A stretch of DNA of 64,000 nucleotides from Hydra vulgaris (Eukaryota; Cnidaria; Hydrozoa; Anthoathecata; Hydridae), in assembly GCF_038396675.1 (NCBI RefSeq), contig NC_088934.1, positions 34,868,501-34,932,500 on the forward strand. The letters run 5' to 3'. The notes under the pieces are model-generated. The model did not search any database. It saw nothing but the letters and a program-made list of their open reading frames with translations, and had not been told where the DNA came from. The position numbers and the translations under genes are program-made. Positions 1 to 11,689 of this stretch are shown piece by piece; positions within the stretch are counted from its first letter, which is position 1; each line of letters starts with the position of its first letter.

Positions 1-10
1 GTACGGATAT

Positions 11-62
11 TTAGAGCCTTGGCATTAAGACTATTTTTGTCTTCTTCTTTTCCCGCCTTTCG
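11..62 (+). repeat. 3' terminal stem-loop of a LINE (body lies before the window)
   Basis: The stretch has the form agcctt-ggcattaagac-loop-gtcttcttct-cccgcc. The same layout (GGCTT, a GAC, a short loop, GTCTTCTT, then CCCC-G/A-GCC) recurs at 6008-6062, at 27271-27317 on the minus strand and at 44667-44711. The last three are 3' ends of the LINE family annotated below, so this is taken as the 3' end of another copy. CR1/L2-type LINEs are known to use 3' stem-loops as the RT recognition site. Confidence 0.6.
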
Positions 63-1539
63 TATATTTTACAAAAGAAAATTAATAATTTGTAACGGCA
101 AATTAAGAAAAATAAAAAGTTATAAAAATTAAAAATCCATCACTGTATTAAAAAATGTCTTTATCTTGTAAAAAAAAAAAAAAAAAACCAATGTCGAAAT
201 TATATTTGAAAAAAAAATTAATTTGATATTTATCAAATCCCTTTAAATCCCCTAAATAATTGGGGAGGTTGCTCTAAATTTATATGTTCATAGTTTTTGA
301 ACACTAAGAGATTATTGCAGACATTAGAGATTTGTTAATGAACTTAAATTTAGTTTAAAATGTTAAAAAAATGTATTTATAAATATTATAAACTCATAAC
401 GCTCACACCAATGGAATAAAAGGGAAGTCAACATTTATAAGGGTTTATTTTTAGTAGACTCCAATTATCGCAATACTTTTGAAAAGCTTTACATAAACAT
501 ATATATGAATATATAAATGTTTGGAGTTTGCTTCATGTCGTTACATAAAGTTAAGTTCTCAAACAAAAGCAAAAGCTTGCCATGGGCCTGACTTTAAATA
601 TGTGATTGGAATCTGGTTATTTAAATACTGTTATTTTTTTTACTTTAAATGTTTTGAAAATTTCAAGTAAAAAAAGTAAAAAAAACTTACTAAAAAAAAA
701 AAATTGATGTTATTTCATCTGTAAGATAAAATAACATCAAGACAATTTTCTTCACAATCGACCATAAAATTTTAAACTTGAAAGTGTGTTTTTTGAACCA
801 TCCTACTAAATACGCTAAATTAAATAAATTAAAATAAGCGGTTGTTGCGGTTACAAAAAGTTATAAATTTTTATTCAAGTTAAATACTTTTACATTTATA
901 CTTTTTTAACTTTAATTTTTTTTTTCAAATCAATTTTGATGTTATTTACATCAGTTGTTTGAAAGTTTTTTTTTGAAAGACTGCACAGTGGGCCAGGTGG
1001 TGGACAAAACCTAAAAAATAAATATTTATTATATTCAAAACCATATAATAAAACATATTTGTAATACTCTAATTTAAAGTTTTGAAAATTGTTTTGAGTA
1101 TAATAGTTTCTTTTTAAGCCACAAAAATTAGTTGCAGTTTCATTTATAATGAAAAACTTTCTTTTTTAAAAAAAGCGTGAAAAACATAGCTATAATAAAC
1201 AGTAACTTTCAAAATTTTACAAGCTTATGGAATTAGTTTATATATTTAAAATGTTTAGCAGTAAAGCTTTTCGAAAAAAATCTAAAGTAAAGATTAGTCA
1301 CTTATAATCTGGCTTTAAAATAACGAGGTGAATTTTTAACATTTATTACTTTTATTTTGTACAAAAAGTGTCATATAATTTAGGGAAACTACGAGAACCT
1401 ATATTAAATACTTGAACTAGTAAATGTAATATGTATACAACCGATTTGAACTAAATACATTGCCCCTAACTTCCCCTTTTGGGTTTCTTTTATATTTTAA
1501 AACAATGACTTGTAACTTATGTTATTTGCTCGAAATCAA
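63..1539. other. AT-rich intergenic stretch without a recognisable gene
   Basis: I see no coding signal on either strand. The stretch holds homopolymer A/T runs and one short hairpin at 704-740 (arms TTGATGTTATTT and its complement). From about 1555 to 1640 there is a degenerate repeat of tacatgtacata-type words just upstream of LINE ORF1, which may be 5' UTR or a local microsatellite. Confidence 0.5.
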
Positions 1540-1679
1540 TTTTTATTTCTTGTAAACACGTACATATATACATAACATATAATACATGTACATATAAACA
1601 TGCACATATATGTACATAACAAAATGTACATACATGTACATTTTTATTTCTTATAAACAATGTACATATTTTATCGAAA

Positions 1680-2480
1680 ATGAGTTCAAAACAATTCACT
1701 GACGTCTCGATAAAATTAGTTAGGGAAATTTTTCAAGAAATGTTCCAAAAACAACAAAATGATATACTATCGTTAATAAGTGCAAATTTAAAACTGACTA
1801 ATGATCGAATCGATGGATTGCTGAAAGAAATTAGTACATTAAAGGAAACTTGTGAAATGTTAAAAAAAGATAACGTAAACCGAAATGCTGATCAAAATAA
1901 AACTAACAAGCAGTTGATAAAGTTTGAAAAAACACAAAAAGACATTGAGGAAAGTCTAACGTTTTATCAAGATTGCAATGACAAAAAAATTAGCGAGTTG
2001 GAAAAAAAAAAGTCATCGAATGCAAATATAGGTGAGAATGAAAAAAATAAATTTAGACAGCTGGAAGATCGACAAAGGCGAAATAATCTTCGAATTGAAG
2101 GAGTTAAAGAAAATGACAACGAAAGTTGGGATGATACGGAAAAAATAATAATAAACATTTTTGAAAATAATCTCAATGTAAATGGGGTAATCATAGAAAG
2201 AGCGCATAGAACTGGCATTATTGAAAAAAAAAATCCAAGAACAATTGTAATTAAGTTACTTAACCATAAAGACAAAGTAAAAATCCTAAAAAATGCCAAT
2301 AAACTGAAAGGATCCGGAATTTATATCAACGAGGATTTTTCGCTGGAAACTTCCACAGTAAGAAAGAAACTTCTTGAAGAAAGCAAATTGCACAGGATAA
2401 ATGGTAAGTATTCCGTTGTTATATACGATAAGCTTATTGTTAGAGAATTTATAAAAAAAAAAAAAAATAATGATAAATGA
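1680..2480 (+). CDS. LINE ORF1 protein (nucleic-acid-binding chaperone type)
   Basis: This is an intact frame of 266 residues. Residues about 30-132 are rich in K, E, L and I with heptad-like spacing, as expected of a coiled coil used for multimerisation. The stretch RRNNLRIEGV (133-142) begins a domain like the RRM of L1-type ORF1 proteins (transposase_22 family), followed by an ERAHR motif and a basic C-terminal region. The expected role is binding the element RNA and acting as a chaperone during target-primed reverse transcription. It lies 64 bp upstream of ORF2 in the same orientation. The minus-strand copy encodes the same protein but is broken. The start is the first ATG of the frame, just after the tacata-rich stretch. 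Confidence 0.8.
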   Translation: MSSKQFTDVSIKLVREIFQEMFQKQQNDILSLISANLKLTNDRIDGLLKEISTLKETCEMLKKDNVNRNADQNKTNKQLIKFEKTQKDIEESLTFYQDCNDKKISELEKKKSSNANIGENEKNKFRQLEDRQRRNNLRIEGVKENDNESWDDTEKIIINIFENNLNVNGVIIERAHRTGIIEKKNPRTIVIKLLNHKDKVKILKNANKLKGSGIYINEDFSLETSTVRKKLLEESKLHRINGKYSVVIYDKLIVREFIKKKKNNDK

Positions 2481-2544
2481 TTTTCTTACGTTTTTATATT
2501 ACTTTTTGAATTTTAATATTGCTTTAAGTTATTTCTGATTTAAA

Positions 2545-5500
2545 ATGGCTGATGAAACTGTTTTAACAAACATAAATTTTATTTCATTTGTATCAAAAAA
2601 GTCAATACTATTAAACAACTATTCGGATCCTGATATTAATTTTTATAATAATGATGAAATAATTAAAAATATTAACCCTTTATATTATGACCCAAATTCT
2701 AAAAAAATTGCTAATGGAATGGAGGATAACTATTTTTCAATGCTTCATAATAATATTAGAAGTATTCAAAAAAATTTTGAGTCATTAAAACAACTTTTAC
2801 ATAAAATTGGGATTAAATTTCAAATAATTTGTCTAAGTGAGACATGGTGTAAAGATAAAAACATTGAAAACAATTCTAATTTTCAATTACCTAATTATAA
2901 AGTAATTCATCAAGTTAGAGCATCTAATAAGGAAGGTGGGGGTTTGTGTATATACATAAAAAACTCAATATTATTCAAAGTTAAACCAAATTTAAGTTCA
3001 ACTACTAACGATTACGAATCGTTATGTATTGAAATTATTAACAAAACCTCAAAAAATATCGTCATTCATGGTTTATACAGACCGCCTTCAGGAAGCATTA
3101 AGGTATTTGAAAACCACATTAAAAAAAGAATTAAAAATAAATCGTCTATGAATAAAGCTGTATATTTTATTGGTGATATCAATCTCAATATATTAGATTA
3201 TGAAAATAATATATATATTAAAAACTTTTTTAACACCATTTTTCAAAATAGCTATATTCCACTAATCAATAAACCAACGCGAATAACTAAGGAAAGTTCA
3301 ACATCCCTAGATCAAATTATAACAAATGAATTTATAAATGAAAATATAAGAACAGGAATATTTACAACTGACATGTCTGATCACTTTCCGATTTTTATCC
3401 TATCGCAAAAATGCATATATAATGCCCAAAATGAACGGGAAAAAATAATTAAAACACGTTTAATAACCGACACTTCTATTAGTCATTTTTATAAGCTTCT
3501 ATCCTGTGTTAACTGGGACACCCTAAAACTAAATCTAAACGCCAATAAAGCGTATGATATTTTTCTAACAGAGTTTCTTAATCTTTATAACAAGGCATTC
3601 CCAGAAGTTACTAAAGTAATCAAAACAAAAACACTTTTAAACCCTTGGATCACGAAGGGCATTCTTAAATCTTCAAAAAAAAAAAAAACGCTTATATAAC
3701 AATTTTCTTAAAAAAAGAACTCTTAAAAATGAAACTACCTATAAAAACTATAAACGGCTATTTGAGTCAATTTTAAAACGCTCAAAGAAACGTTACTATT
3801 CTGAACAATTAATATAGCACAAAAATGATTCTAAAAAAACTTGGCATATTATTAAGGAGGTAATTGGAAAAAAAAGCTTATACAGAAATTTACTTCCTCT
3901 AAATCTTAAATTTAATAACAAACAAATTGTATATAAATCCTTAGTCGCTGAAACACTTAACCAGTTTTTTGTAAATATAGGTCCTACTTTATCATCTAAT
4001 ATAGCACTACTCAATCACACTTTAGTTCGTACTTAACCTCAACCAACCTTAATGTTATGTCTAATTATAAACTTACAGAAAAAGAATTACTAGACGCAGT
4101 CTCTTTATTAAAACCCAATAAAAGTTTAGGATTTGATGATATAAGTAGTAATGTCATTATCAAATCAATAAAACAAATTACAATTCCATTACTACATATT
4201 TTTAATTTATCTCTAAAACAAGGCGTTTTTCCAGATAACCTAAAAATTGCAAAAGTCATTCCAGTGTTAAAATCAGGTGATCCTTCCGATGTTACGAATT
4301 ATAGACCAATCTCAATTCTTTCTTGTTTTTCTAAAATATTAGAGCGGGTTATGTATAATAGACTATATTCCTTTTTAAATATTAATAATATTCTTTTTCA
4401 TAAACAGTTTGGATTTAAATCTGGTCATTCAACTGATCATGCAATCACTCACCTTGTTCATGATATATTTAAAGGGTTTGATGAAGACAAGTATACCCTA
4501 GGTGTATTTATCGATTTAAGTAAAGCTTTTGACACTGTCAATCATCAAATCCTTCTATCCAAACTGAAAAGTTATGGTACAATAAATACTAATTTGTCCT
4601 GGTTTGATAGTTACTTGTCTAATAGAAAGCAGTTTATTTGATATGATAGCGGAAAAACGGAATATAAGTCAATCACCTGTGGTGTTCCTCAAGGATCAAT
4701 TTTAGGACCACTTTTATTTCTCGTTTATATTAACGACTTATATAAATTTTCTAACATTTTAAACTTAATTTTGTTTGCAGATGATACACACTTGTTTTAT
4801 TCTAGTAAAGATATCAGTAAATTATTTCAAACAGTAAACAAAGAACTTGAAAAATTAACCCAATGGTTCAAATCAAACAAACTATCTTTGAACATCAATA
4901 AATCCAAATACACTTTGTTCCTTCGTCTTCATAAAAAACAAGATATTCCATTAAAACTTCCTGATCTTTTTATTGATAACGCATTATTAAAAAGAGAGCA
5001 ATCAATAAAATTTTTAGGTGTGGTTCTGGATGAAAATTTAACCTGGAGGGTTAGGTCTAATTGAAAATAAAATATCAAAAAATATAGGTGTTTTGTATAA
5101 ATCCAAGCAGTTTTTAAATCTATCTTGTTTAAAAAACTTATATTTTTCTTTAATTCATTGCTACTTAAATTATGCAAACGTTGCTTGGTGCAGCACAAAC
5201 GCAACAAAAGTAAAAAAACTGTTTAGTAAACAAAAACAGGCTATAAGGATAATTACAAACGTAGACCGTTTCTCTCACACTCAAACATTATTTAATAAAC
5301 TTAATATTCTAAATGTATATAAACTAAACCTTTACCATATTCTTATCTTCATGTTTAAACTTGATAAAAAAATATCACCAATGTTACTTAATTCACTTTT
5401 TGAAAAAATAAACCACATATACCCTACCAGATTTTCAAAAAACAATTACATTCAATCCAAAACACATTATTCAGCAACCAAATTCTCAATTGCTAACCGA

Positions 5501-5623
5501 GGTCCTAAGCTGTGGAATACAATATTAAATAATGAGCTGAAATCTAATTATTCTTTAAACCAGTTTAAAACAAAACTTAAGCAATTACTGATGATACATG
5601 AAAATGAATTAAAGTTCTTCTAA
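2545..5623 (+). pseudogene. LINE ORF2: APE endonuclease + reverse transcriptase, frameshifted
   Basis: The first block (2545-3699) is an APE-like endonuclease with the usual landmarks in order: HNNIRS, CLSETW, YRPP, GDINLN, LDQI and SDHFPI. A run of 13 A at about 3675 shifts the frame; coding continues in another frame to about 4030, then shifts again. The RT block from 4057 has NYRPIS, the FIDLSKAFDTV motif and, after a TGA at 4639, GVPQGSILGPLL and the FADD catalytic box near 4768. A further frameshift near 5060 leads to the C-terminal RT and thumb region, which ends at 5623. The motifs and layout fit the CR1/L2/Jockey group. The protein would nick target DNA and copy the element RNA, but this copy has at least three frameshifts and one nonsense codon. 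Confidence 0.88.
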
Positions 5624-6007
5624 AAAGCTTTTTAAACTAGCAAACAAAAACAAAAATTAACCTACTAATTACTCTTTAATATTATATTTAATATTCTAAA
5701 CAATAGTGTGCTATTGTAAATGTATTTCTTATCTTATAAGTTTTGAAATTACAAACGATTTTTTTAAGTTTTGTTATTTGAAATACTAATTACTAAAAAT
5801 ATTGTAAAACTTTATAATTTCAATTTTTATTAAAAAAAGTTATTGTAAATTCTTTTTGTAATATTAATACTTATATATCATCTTATTTTACTAATCAGTT
5901 CTTAAATATAAATACTCTTTGAATTACTAAATATTTTAAACGTTATATATTTTATTTTTTGCATTTTGTTAAAACATTTTATTTGATGAATATGCATTTT
6001 TTTTTTG

Positions 6008-6062
6008 GGGGGGGGGGGGGCTTAATGTTAAGATGAATTTTTTATTATTCAAGCCCCAGTCA
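6008..6062 (+). repeat. 3' stem-loop of LINE copy 1, with an expanded G run
   Basis: A T-run followed by 14 G residues leads into cttaatgttaagatgaat and ends in caagccccagtc. It matches the family 3' tail: GGGGCTT...aagatgaa...CAAGCCCC. The G run appears to be an expansion of the 5' half of the stem. A poly(A) stretch of about 33 bases follows at 6126-6158. Confidence 0.55.
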
Positions 6063-6122
6063 TTTAAATATTTGTTTTTATAAATTAAGATTTTAAATTA
6101 TTTTAAATCGGCAAATACAATA

Positions 6123-6163
<41 letters not shown>

Positions 6164-6249
6164 TTATTTTGTTTGTTAATTAATTCAATACAAATTGCAC
6201 TGTTTACTTAGCAATTTTTTTTTGTTTAGTAGTAATATAATAATTGGTG

Positions 6250-6927
6250 ACATGCACGGACTTTTACAACAAAATAACCTAGTTCCTAATGATAAACCAT
6301 TCTTTTCATCAAAATTAACTGTTCTAGTTTCTGCAGATATTAAACTAGAGGATTCTGAGTGAAAAACTTTACAAAATTATAATGTAAAAAGTTAATAGCT
6401 GCAAACAATTATAATACTTATTTTGAGAGAAGTAATGAAATTTGGCTAGCTCAAGATTTTCAATACGCCTACTTTACATTAAATGTTACATCATCAGTTG
6501 AAGTCGGGAAACCATGTGGCTATTTTGAAAAGTTTGTAACAGAACAAAAAGAATAAGCCTAAGAATGCTAGTAATAGTTTATTTAGCCATAAATTACTTC
6601 ATGCAATAAAATTAAAACTAAGAAGTGAGTTTAAGTACGAAACTGGCACAAAAATTTAAAAAATTTGAAATAAAACTCCATTAAACCTGCTTATATATAT
6701 TCACGTAATGAAACTTTATCATTAACTATTAATGGTGATATATCAAAATCAACATATCAGCATCTAAGAAATGGGGCTGAAAAAAATGGCTGCCACATAT
6801 ATCCTTTGTATAATAGTATAGAATCTTTAAAAGCTAAATGCTATCCCAAGAACATTTAAATTGGTGGCTAGTCAGTACAAATATCGCTAAAAGATCATCT
6901 AAAACACACTCTTGAAAAAGCTATGTG
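6250..6927 (+). pseudogene. Fragment of a repetitive cnidarian transposon protein
   Basis: Plus-strand translation gives broken protein-like segments. At 6420-6560 there is a segment beginning NEIWLAQDF. At 6691-6927 a better preserved segment contains SKSTYQHLRNGAEKNG, HIYPLYNSI and AKCYPKNI, followed by a stop and SLKDHLKHTLEKAM. The pattern of a short helix, then IYP-Y, then CYP, then a leucine-rich helix resembles the N-terminal region of proteins carried by DNA transposons that are common in cnidarian genomes. That assignment is from memory of the family, not a search. No TIR was found. The fragment carries several stops and cannot be functional. Confidence 0.35.
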
Positions 6928-7793
6928 ATGGCTATAGTGACGTATGGAGAGTGCCTGTTGATTATTTGTGTAGTACCTTTAGTACTCAGTAGACTTTTTA
7001 ATAATAAAAACGTTGTCATATCATTCAGTGAGAATCTGCGGCCAACATATTCAAAATAAAAGTACATTATTATATATAGAGATGATAAATAATCTATAGA
7101 CTTATTCAAAACAACGTGAACATGTAATAATATCAATAATAGAGTCTGAAATCTATTCACTTATTTAAATTTTTTATTCATTTCTATATATTTATTTATA
7201 TATTTCAAATCAATTATACAACAATATCGATAATAGAGTTTCAAATCTAGTGATAAACTTTTATTTTTTCCGAGCTATAATTTAGTGCGCATTTTTATTT
7301 TTAACGTTTGTTGCATCAATTTTTATTTTAAGTTTATTCCATCAGAAGAGTTTGTTATTCAGTTCCACGATTTTAAGAAGTCATACGATTTGAAATTAAA
7401 AAAGTTTTAATCCGCGTTTTTAAAGTTTTATAAAGTTTGTTAATTAATTTTTAGTGTTGGCAACTATTTAACTAAAATTTATAATAAAAGTAAATATATC
7501 TTAATAAAAAATGATTCTTTGGACATATAAAGGGTTTTAGTAAATAAAAAAAGATCAAAATAATTTTGTCCACAGTATGTCTAATATCCGGTCAACTGTG
7601 GACTAACTGGTTTAATGTTTTTGCTTTGGAAATGGCTTTACATTTTGCAATTTTATTCTAAGTTTTGTATTTAGTGGCTTCCTTTATTCAGCGTGGTTGT
7701 TAAAAACCAATCTAACCAAAATAAAAGTTATTTCTGGAAATGATCAACTCGAACAATTGTTAGATAATAGAATAATAAAGGAATAATTGTTTT

Positions 7794-7827
7794 CTGGAAT
7801 GGACTAATTGAAATTAGTTCATTCCAG
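7794..7827. repeat. Short inverted repeat (15-bp arms)
   Basis: CTGGAATGGACTAAT and ATTAGTTCATTCCAG face each other across a loop of about 4 nt, with one mismatch. It lies in AT-rich noncoding sequence and may be a MITE remnant. Confidence 0.6.
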
Positions 7828-7935
7828 GCAACAGTTTTATGAATAGCTATTAACAAATAAACAAAAAAAAATTAATTTTCATTTCTCAGTGGCTGTTTCG
7901 ACCGGTGCTGACCAGTGCCGTCCCGAATGGGGTGA

Positions 7936-7990
7936 GGGGTATCCCCCAATTCCCCATTCCCCAACCCCCATACCCCCATTCCCCATTCCC
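7936..7990. other. C-rich tract with G-quadruplex potential on the minus strand
   Basis: At least six runs of four or five C are separated by 2-4 nt (cccccaattccccattcc and onward). The minus strand can therefore form a G-quadruplex and the plus strand an i-motif. The tract opens a 7860-8260 island that is markedly richer in G+C than its surroundings. I found no recognisable protein in that island. Confidence 0.55.
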
Positions 7991-8259
7991 GATTTAGTTG
8001 GCAAGTTTTGAAGTATTGTTGGCAAATATCTAATATCGAGGACCTTTTTTTTGTGTGCGTGTGTGTCTCTAGTTGGCGAAAAACACATACGAGGCCCCTC
8101 CTAATCAGAGACCTCTTCGGGACGGCTCTGACAACAACCACGCTTAATAAGAGAAGCGAAAAGCAGCAGCATCACTACAAATTTGACCGGCTCCTTTTCG
8201 GTAATTTTTTGTCAGGGCCACAAACTTATTTCCTCCCGAAAAAAACTTAATACTGAAAC

Positions 8260-8978
8260 AAATAAATCAAAAAAATGTTTTCAAAGCTTTTCTGCAAAGA
8301 ATCTTTCTTTCTAAAAAGTTTAAAACCCCAACTTAAAAAAAAATAAAATATTAGAGAAAAAAAGTAAGGGTACGACCTCCTTGCCCAGGAAACAAATTTA
8401 ACATGCACGTTCATCGAGACTACACAAATGCTGTCAGGATAAAGTAAGTTCAAAGTACACCCGGAATGATAAAGTAAAATTAAAAAAAAAAAAAGATTCA
8501 AAAAAGTGGAGTTCTCTCCAGTGCTCTGAAAACAATTCAACTTGTACTTTAATTAAGTTTACACCAATGCTGGAAGGTTTACACATGTATGAATTACACG
8601 TAGCTTAGAAATTATGCCCCCTTTTCCTCTTCTTTCCCCGACCATCGTTCATTATGGCCATTAACCTAATCTGCTAAACAAAAAAAAAAATAAAAAAAAA
8701 GTAAATGATTATTTAGTAGCCCCTATTAGCACTCATGCGACAGGGAGCCCGTCTCTATACTACTAGTATAGCAGCGTGTTGGCTATATTTGCCCCTAATT
8801 ATAGTAGAACTACCCTTTAAGATATACGTGAAAAAAAAAATCTTTTCCCGATGCCCCACTACAAATATTGCCCATATACATCGGAGTATTACCTGATGTA
8901 TTACCCAGAAGTGCCCTCAATTTTTTGCCCTATCTCAAAATTTATGTTAAATCAACATGAAATGACTGTTCTTTGAGA
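8260..8978. other. Gene-poor stretch
   Basis: I see no convincing gene here. There is moderate G+C around 8700-8930, with repeated 'gcccc' and 'tgccc' words, between A-rich stretches. An open minus-strand frame at 8247-8540 has a composition typical of noncoding AT-rich DNA. Confidence 0.4.
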
Positions 8979-9606
8979 AAGTAAATAATATAACTTACTT
9001 TTTACTTACTTACCAAGTAAAGTATAAAATTTTATAGAAAAAAAATTACTTTTATTTGCAAAAGTAAATAATTTTTTTCAAATTACTTTTATGTAAGCTG
9101 TTTTTGCTAATTACTTACTTTTGCACGTAAAAGTAATTTGTTGTTACGATGTAGTTTTACTTTACTTGGTAATGTAAGTGTTATGTCTTTTAAATTTTAT
9201 ATTTACGTAAGTTTATTTCATAAATAAATTTTTTTACATTTAAAAAGTAAATTGCATTTCGATGTAAATTTTTAACGTAATTTTAACCAATATTACTTTT
9301 TAACGTCGTTTACTTTACATAACTTACCATTAAAAGTAAGTTACATTTACAAGTAAAAGTAAAAATGTAAATAACTTTTACTTGTAAAAGTAAATTACTA
9401 TTTCAAGTAACGGTTACTCAAATGAAAAACTTAGCTTAAGTAATTAAGTTTTAGGCGTGATATAATTTATGTAAAAAAAACGAATTACTTTTAAATGTAA
9501 GTAAGTTATATTTTGTTATAAGCGTTATGTAAAGTAATTTATGCGTAAAAGTAATTCGCGTTTTTACGCGTCTTTTACTTATTTTTATCAAAATAAGTAA
9601 AAGTGC
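8979..9606. repeat. GTAA/TTAC-word array (about 630 bp)
   Basis: Nearly every few bases contain AAGTAA, AAAGTAA or the complement TTACTTT, in both orientations, with variants such as acttactttttacttactt and aagtaaaagtaaaaatgta. It is not a simple tandem repeat, because spacing and orientation vary, so many overlapping imperfect hairpins can form. It ends abruptly at 'aagtaaaagtgccatcccta'. It could be a foldback element or a degenerate satellite. Confidence 0.7.
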
Positions 9607-9611
9607 CATCC

Positions 9612-9690
9612 CTACTAATCAATACTATCAAATACTATCAAATGATGCGTCAATACTAGTTAATATTAGCCAATACTATCAAACAATACA
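9612..9690. repeat. CAATACTATCAAA short repeats
   Basis: Imperfect direct copies of caatactatcaaa and ccaatactatc alternate with aatactagttaatattag immediately after the GTAA array. They may be the end of the same element. Confidence 0.5.
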
Positions 9691-9885
9691 TCGCTAAAAA
9701 GGGCAGAAAAAGATCTTTATGAAACAACTGATGTTTGCTTAAAGGGATTAAAATAAAAGTTTAATGTAGCAAAAAAGCAACAAATTTGTTAGTCTATTTT
9801 CACTTTACTCTTTAAATTAAGCTGAAATGCGCAATGAATTTGTTAGATAGATTTTTTCTTCAAGAATATCAAAGAGCAAATATGT

Positions 9886-10104
9886 CAGACATAAAATTAT
9901 GTCAAAATATGTCCGTAGAAAATATGTCTGACAAATTTTATATTAGTAGAAAATAATTCAGACATAAAATTATGTCAAAATATGTCCGTAAAAAATATGT
10001 CTGACATTTTTTATGTCAGCAGAAAATAGTTCAGACATAAAATTATGTCAAAATATGTCGATAGAAAGTATGTGGGACTTATTTTATGTCGGCAGAAAAT
10101 ATGT
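9886..10104. repeat. Three tandem copies of a 73-bp unit
   Basis: Units begin at 9886, 9959 and 10032, each with cagacataaaattatgtca. Each unit contains the inverted repeat GACATAA-aa-TTATGTC and further TATGTC and GACATA words. A partial fourth unit may follow. Divergence between units is modest, so the array is fairly young. Confidence 0.85.
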
Positions 10105-10794
10105 CTCATACTTATTTGACAGATAACAACCCTGGTGCTAAGTTATTTTGTAGAGTATAACAAGTTCATTAAAAACTTAATAAAACTTAATAAAATTAAA
10201 AAGCAAATTTGTTAAAAACTAAAAAAATAAAAGTTTTGAATTCATTAAATAAAATTTACTTGTGACCAAATCTCTTCCTACAATCTCATGTAAATAACTT
10301 GTGAATGAAGTTTCTCTTAAAAAAAGTAGTATTTAAAAAGCTCTTCTCAAAGCAGAAGATTTTTTAAATACTACTTTAAAAACGTATTATGCGAGATACG
10401 TGTTTTATTTTGTTAGTTAACATATATGAAATATAAATTGATTAACTTAAAATATATTAAATTTGATTTTAAAAGCACTTGTATTGGATTTAATAAGATA
10501 ATCAAACTGCAACTGCAACTGCAAACTTTATGACAAAATTAATTTAAAAGGCAATTTACTTCAAAACAATTCAGTCACTAAAAAACAAACTGAAGATAGA
10601 TAAAAATGGAACTGCAAAGATGTTAGCAGAAATAAAAGCAACTTAAAAGTATATAAAAACCTTTGTCATTGATTTTTGTTTCGATCTTTGATATTAAAAA
10701 AAATCAATATCATTTAAAAGACCGATGTAGGCAAAAAAAAAATGTCGATAAAGCAGAAAAGCTAATAAAACAGAAAAGCTAAAAAACAAAAAAA

Positions 10795-10880
10795 TAAAAA
10801 GATCGAACAAAAATGAGCACATACTTGATAAAAAAATAAAAAGATCAAACAAAAAAAAAAGCACATACTTGATTGACATA
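10795..10880. repeat. Local tandem duplication (about 50 bp, two copies)
   Basis: The segment aaaaagatcgaacaaaaa...gcacatacttgat occurs at about 10795-10833 and again at about 10844-10873 with small changes. A low-complexity Lys-rich frame (10873-11112) follows. It resembles no known protein and is not called as a gene. Confidence 0.5.
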
Positions 10881-11366
10881 CTGTGAAATCCTTAGAGCTT
10901 TAAATGAAGGAAAAGTTAAAAAAACATATATAATCAACATAGCTAACAAAAAACAAATAGTTAATAAATATTACCCAAAACGTAAAAACTTAAAACAGAA
11001 GAAAAAACGTTTTACAAAAAGAAGCACTACTACCTCGCATTGTAAAAAGACCTCGTGGACTTCCTTAAATAAAGTGCCTAGTGTAGTGAAAAGTCTATTT
11101 TACAAAAACTAGAAAATCAATGTTAAGCATTCATTGACCTTAAGCGTTCATTGAAAAAACAATAGCATGAGGATCGCGGTTTAGAAAATCAAAGGTTTTC
11201 AGAAATTTTAAAAATTCGTAACTAACTCATTAACTAATGCGTTAAGCATTGGCTGGACTAACTATATTTAAATAAATAAGTATATAATAAAATTTATACT
11301 TATTTATCTATTTAGTCCGGTCTATCTCTAACTAGTCGAGTCAATCTCTTTTTTATACTTAATTAT

Positions 11367-11368
<2 letters not shown>

Positions 11369-11449
<81 letters not shown>
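11369..11449. repeat. (AT)n microsatellite
   Basis: About 80 bp of uninterrupted AT dinucleotides. Confidence 0.95.
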
Positions 11450-11452
<3 letters not shown>

Positions 11453-11689
11453 CATAAATAAATAAGTATAAAATAGCAAACATTTTTTTAAATAGAAACA
11501 ACAGAGTTTTAATTTGCCTTCTAGACAATACTAATTTGAAATCAGGGCAGGTAACTCAATTTTTTAAATTAGTTTTTATAATTAACTGTGATAAAATAGT
11601 TTACTTTTAATTTCATATTTAATAGTTTTATTACTATTCGGTTGTGCATTTATTTATCATTATTAGTTTTTTGAAAAAGGAAAGTCTTA

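Larger units (their letters stand above)
1540..6080 (+). mobile_element. CR1/L2-like non-LTR retrotransposon, copy 1 (nearly full length)
   Basis: The element has ORF1 (coiled coil plus RNA-binding domain), then ORF2 (APE-type endonuclease plus reverse transcriptase), a 3' UTR and the family 3' stem-loop near 6008-6062. It is the same family as the minus-strand copy at 27.2-31.5 kb, judged by the matching ORF1 and ORF2 proteins and 3' tail. The 5' boundary is uncertain: no shared 5' UTR with the second copy could be seen by eye. ORF2 is broken by frameshifts and a nonsense codon, so this copy cannot act alone, although its ORF1 is open. Confidence 0.85.

Noticed and set aside
1967-2299. 110-codon minus-strand open frame
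   Set aside because: Antisense of LINE ORF1, rich in Phe, Ser and Leu as expected from a Lys/Asn-rich gene.
8979-10104. A CRISPR-like array
   Set aside because: The repeats are irregular words or head-to-tail 73-bp units without unique spacers, in a eukaryotic genome.
10873-11112. Lys-rich 79-codon frame as a gene
   Set aside because: Its composition reflects A-rich DNA, it starts in a local duplication, and no family or splice context supports it.
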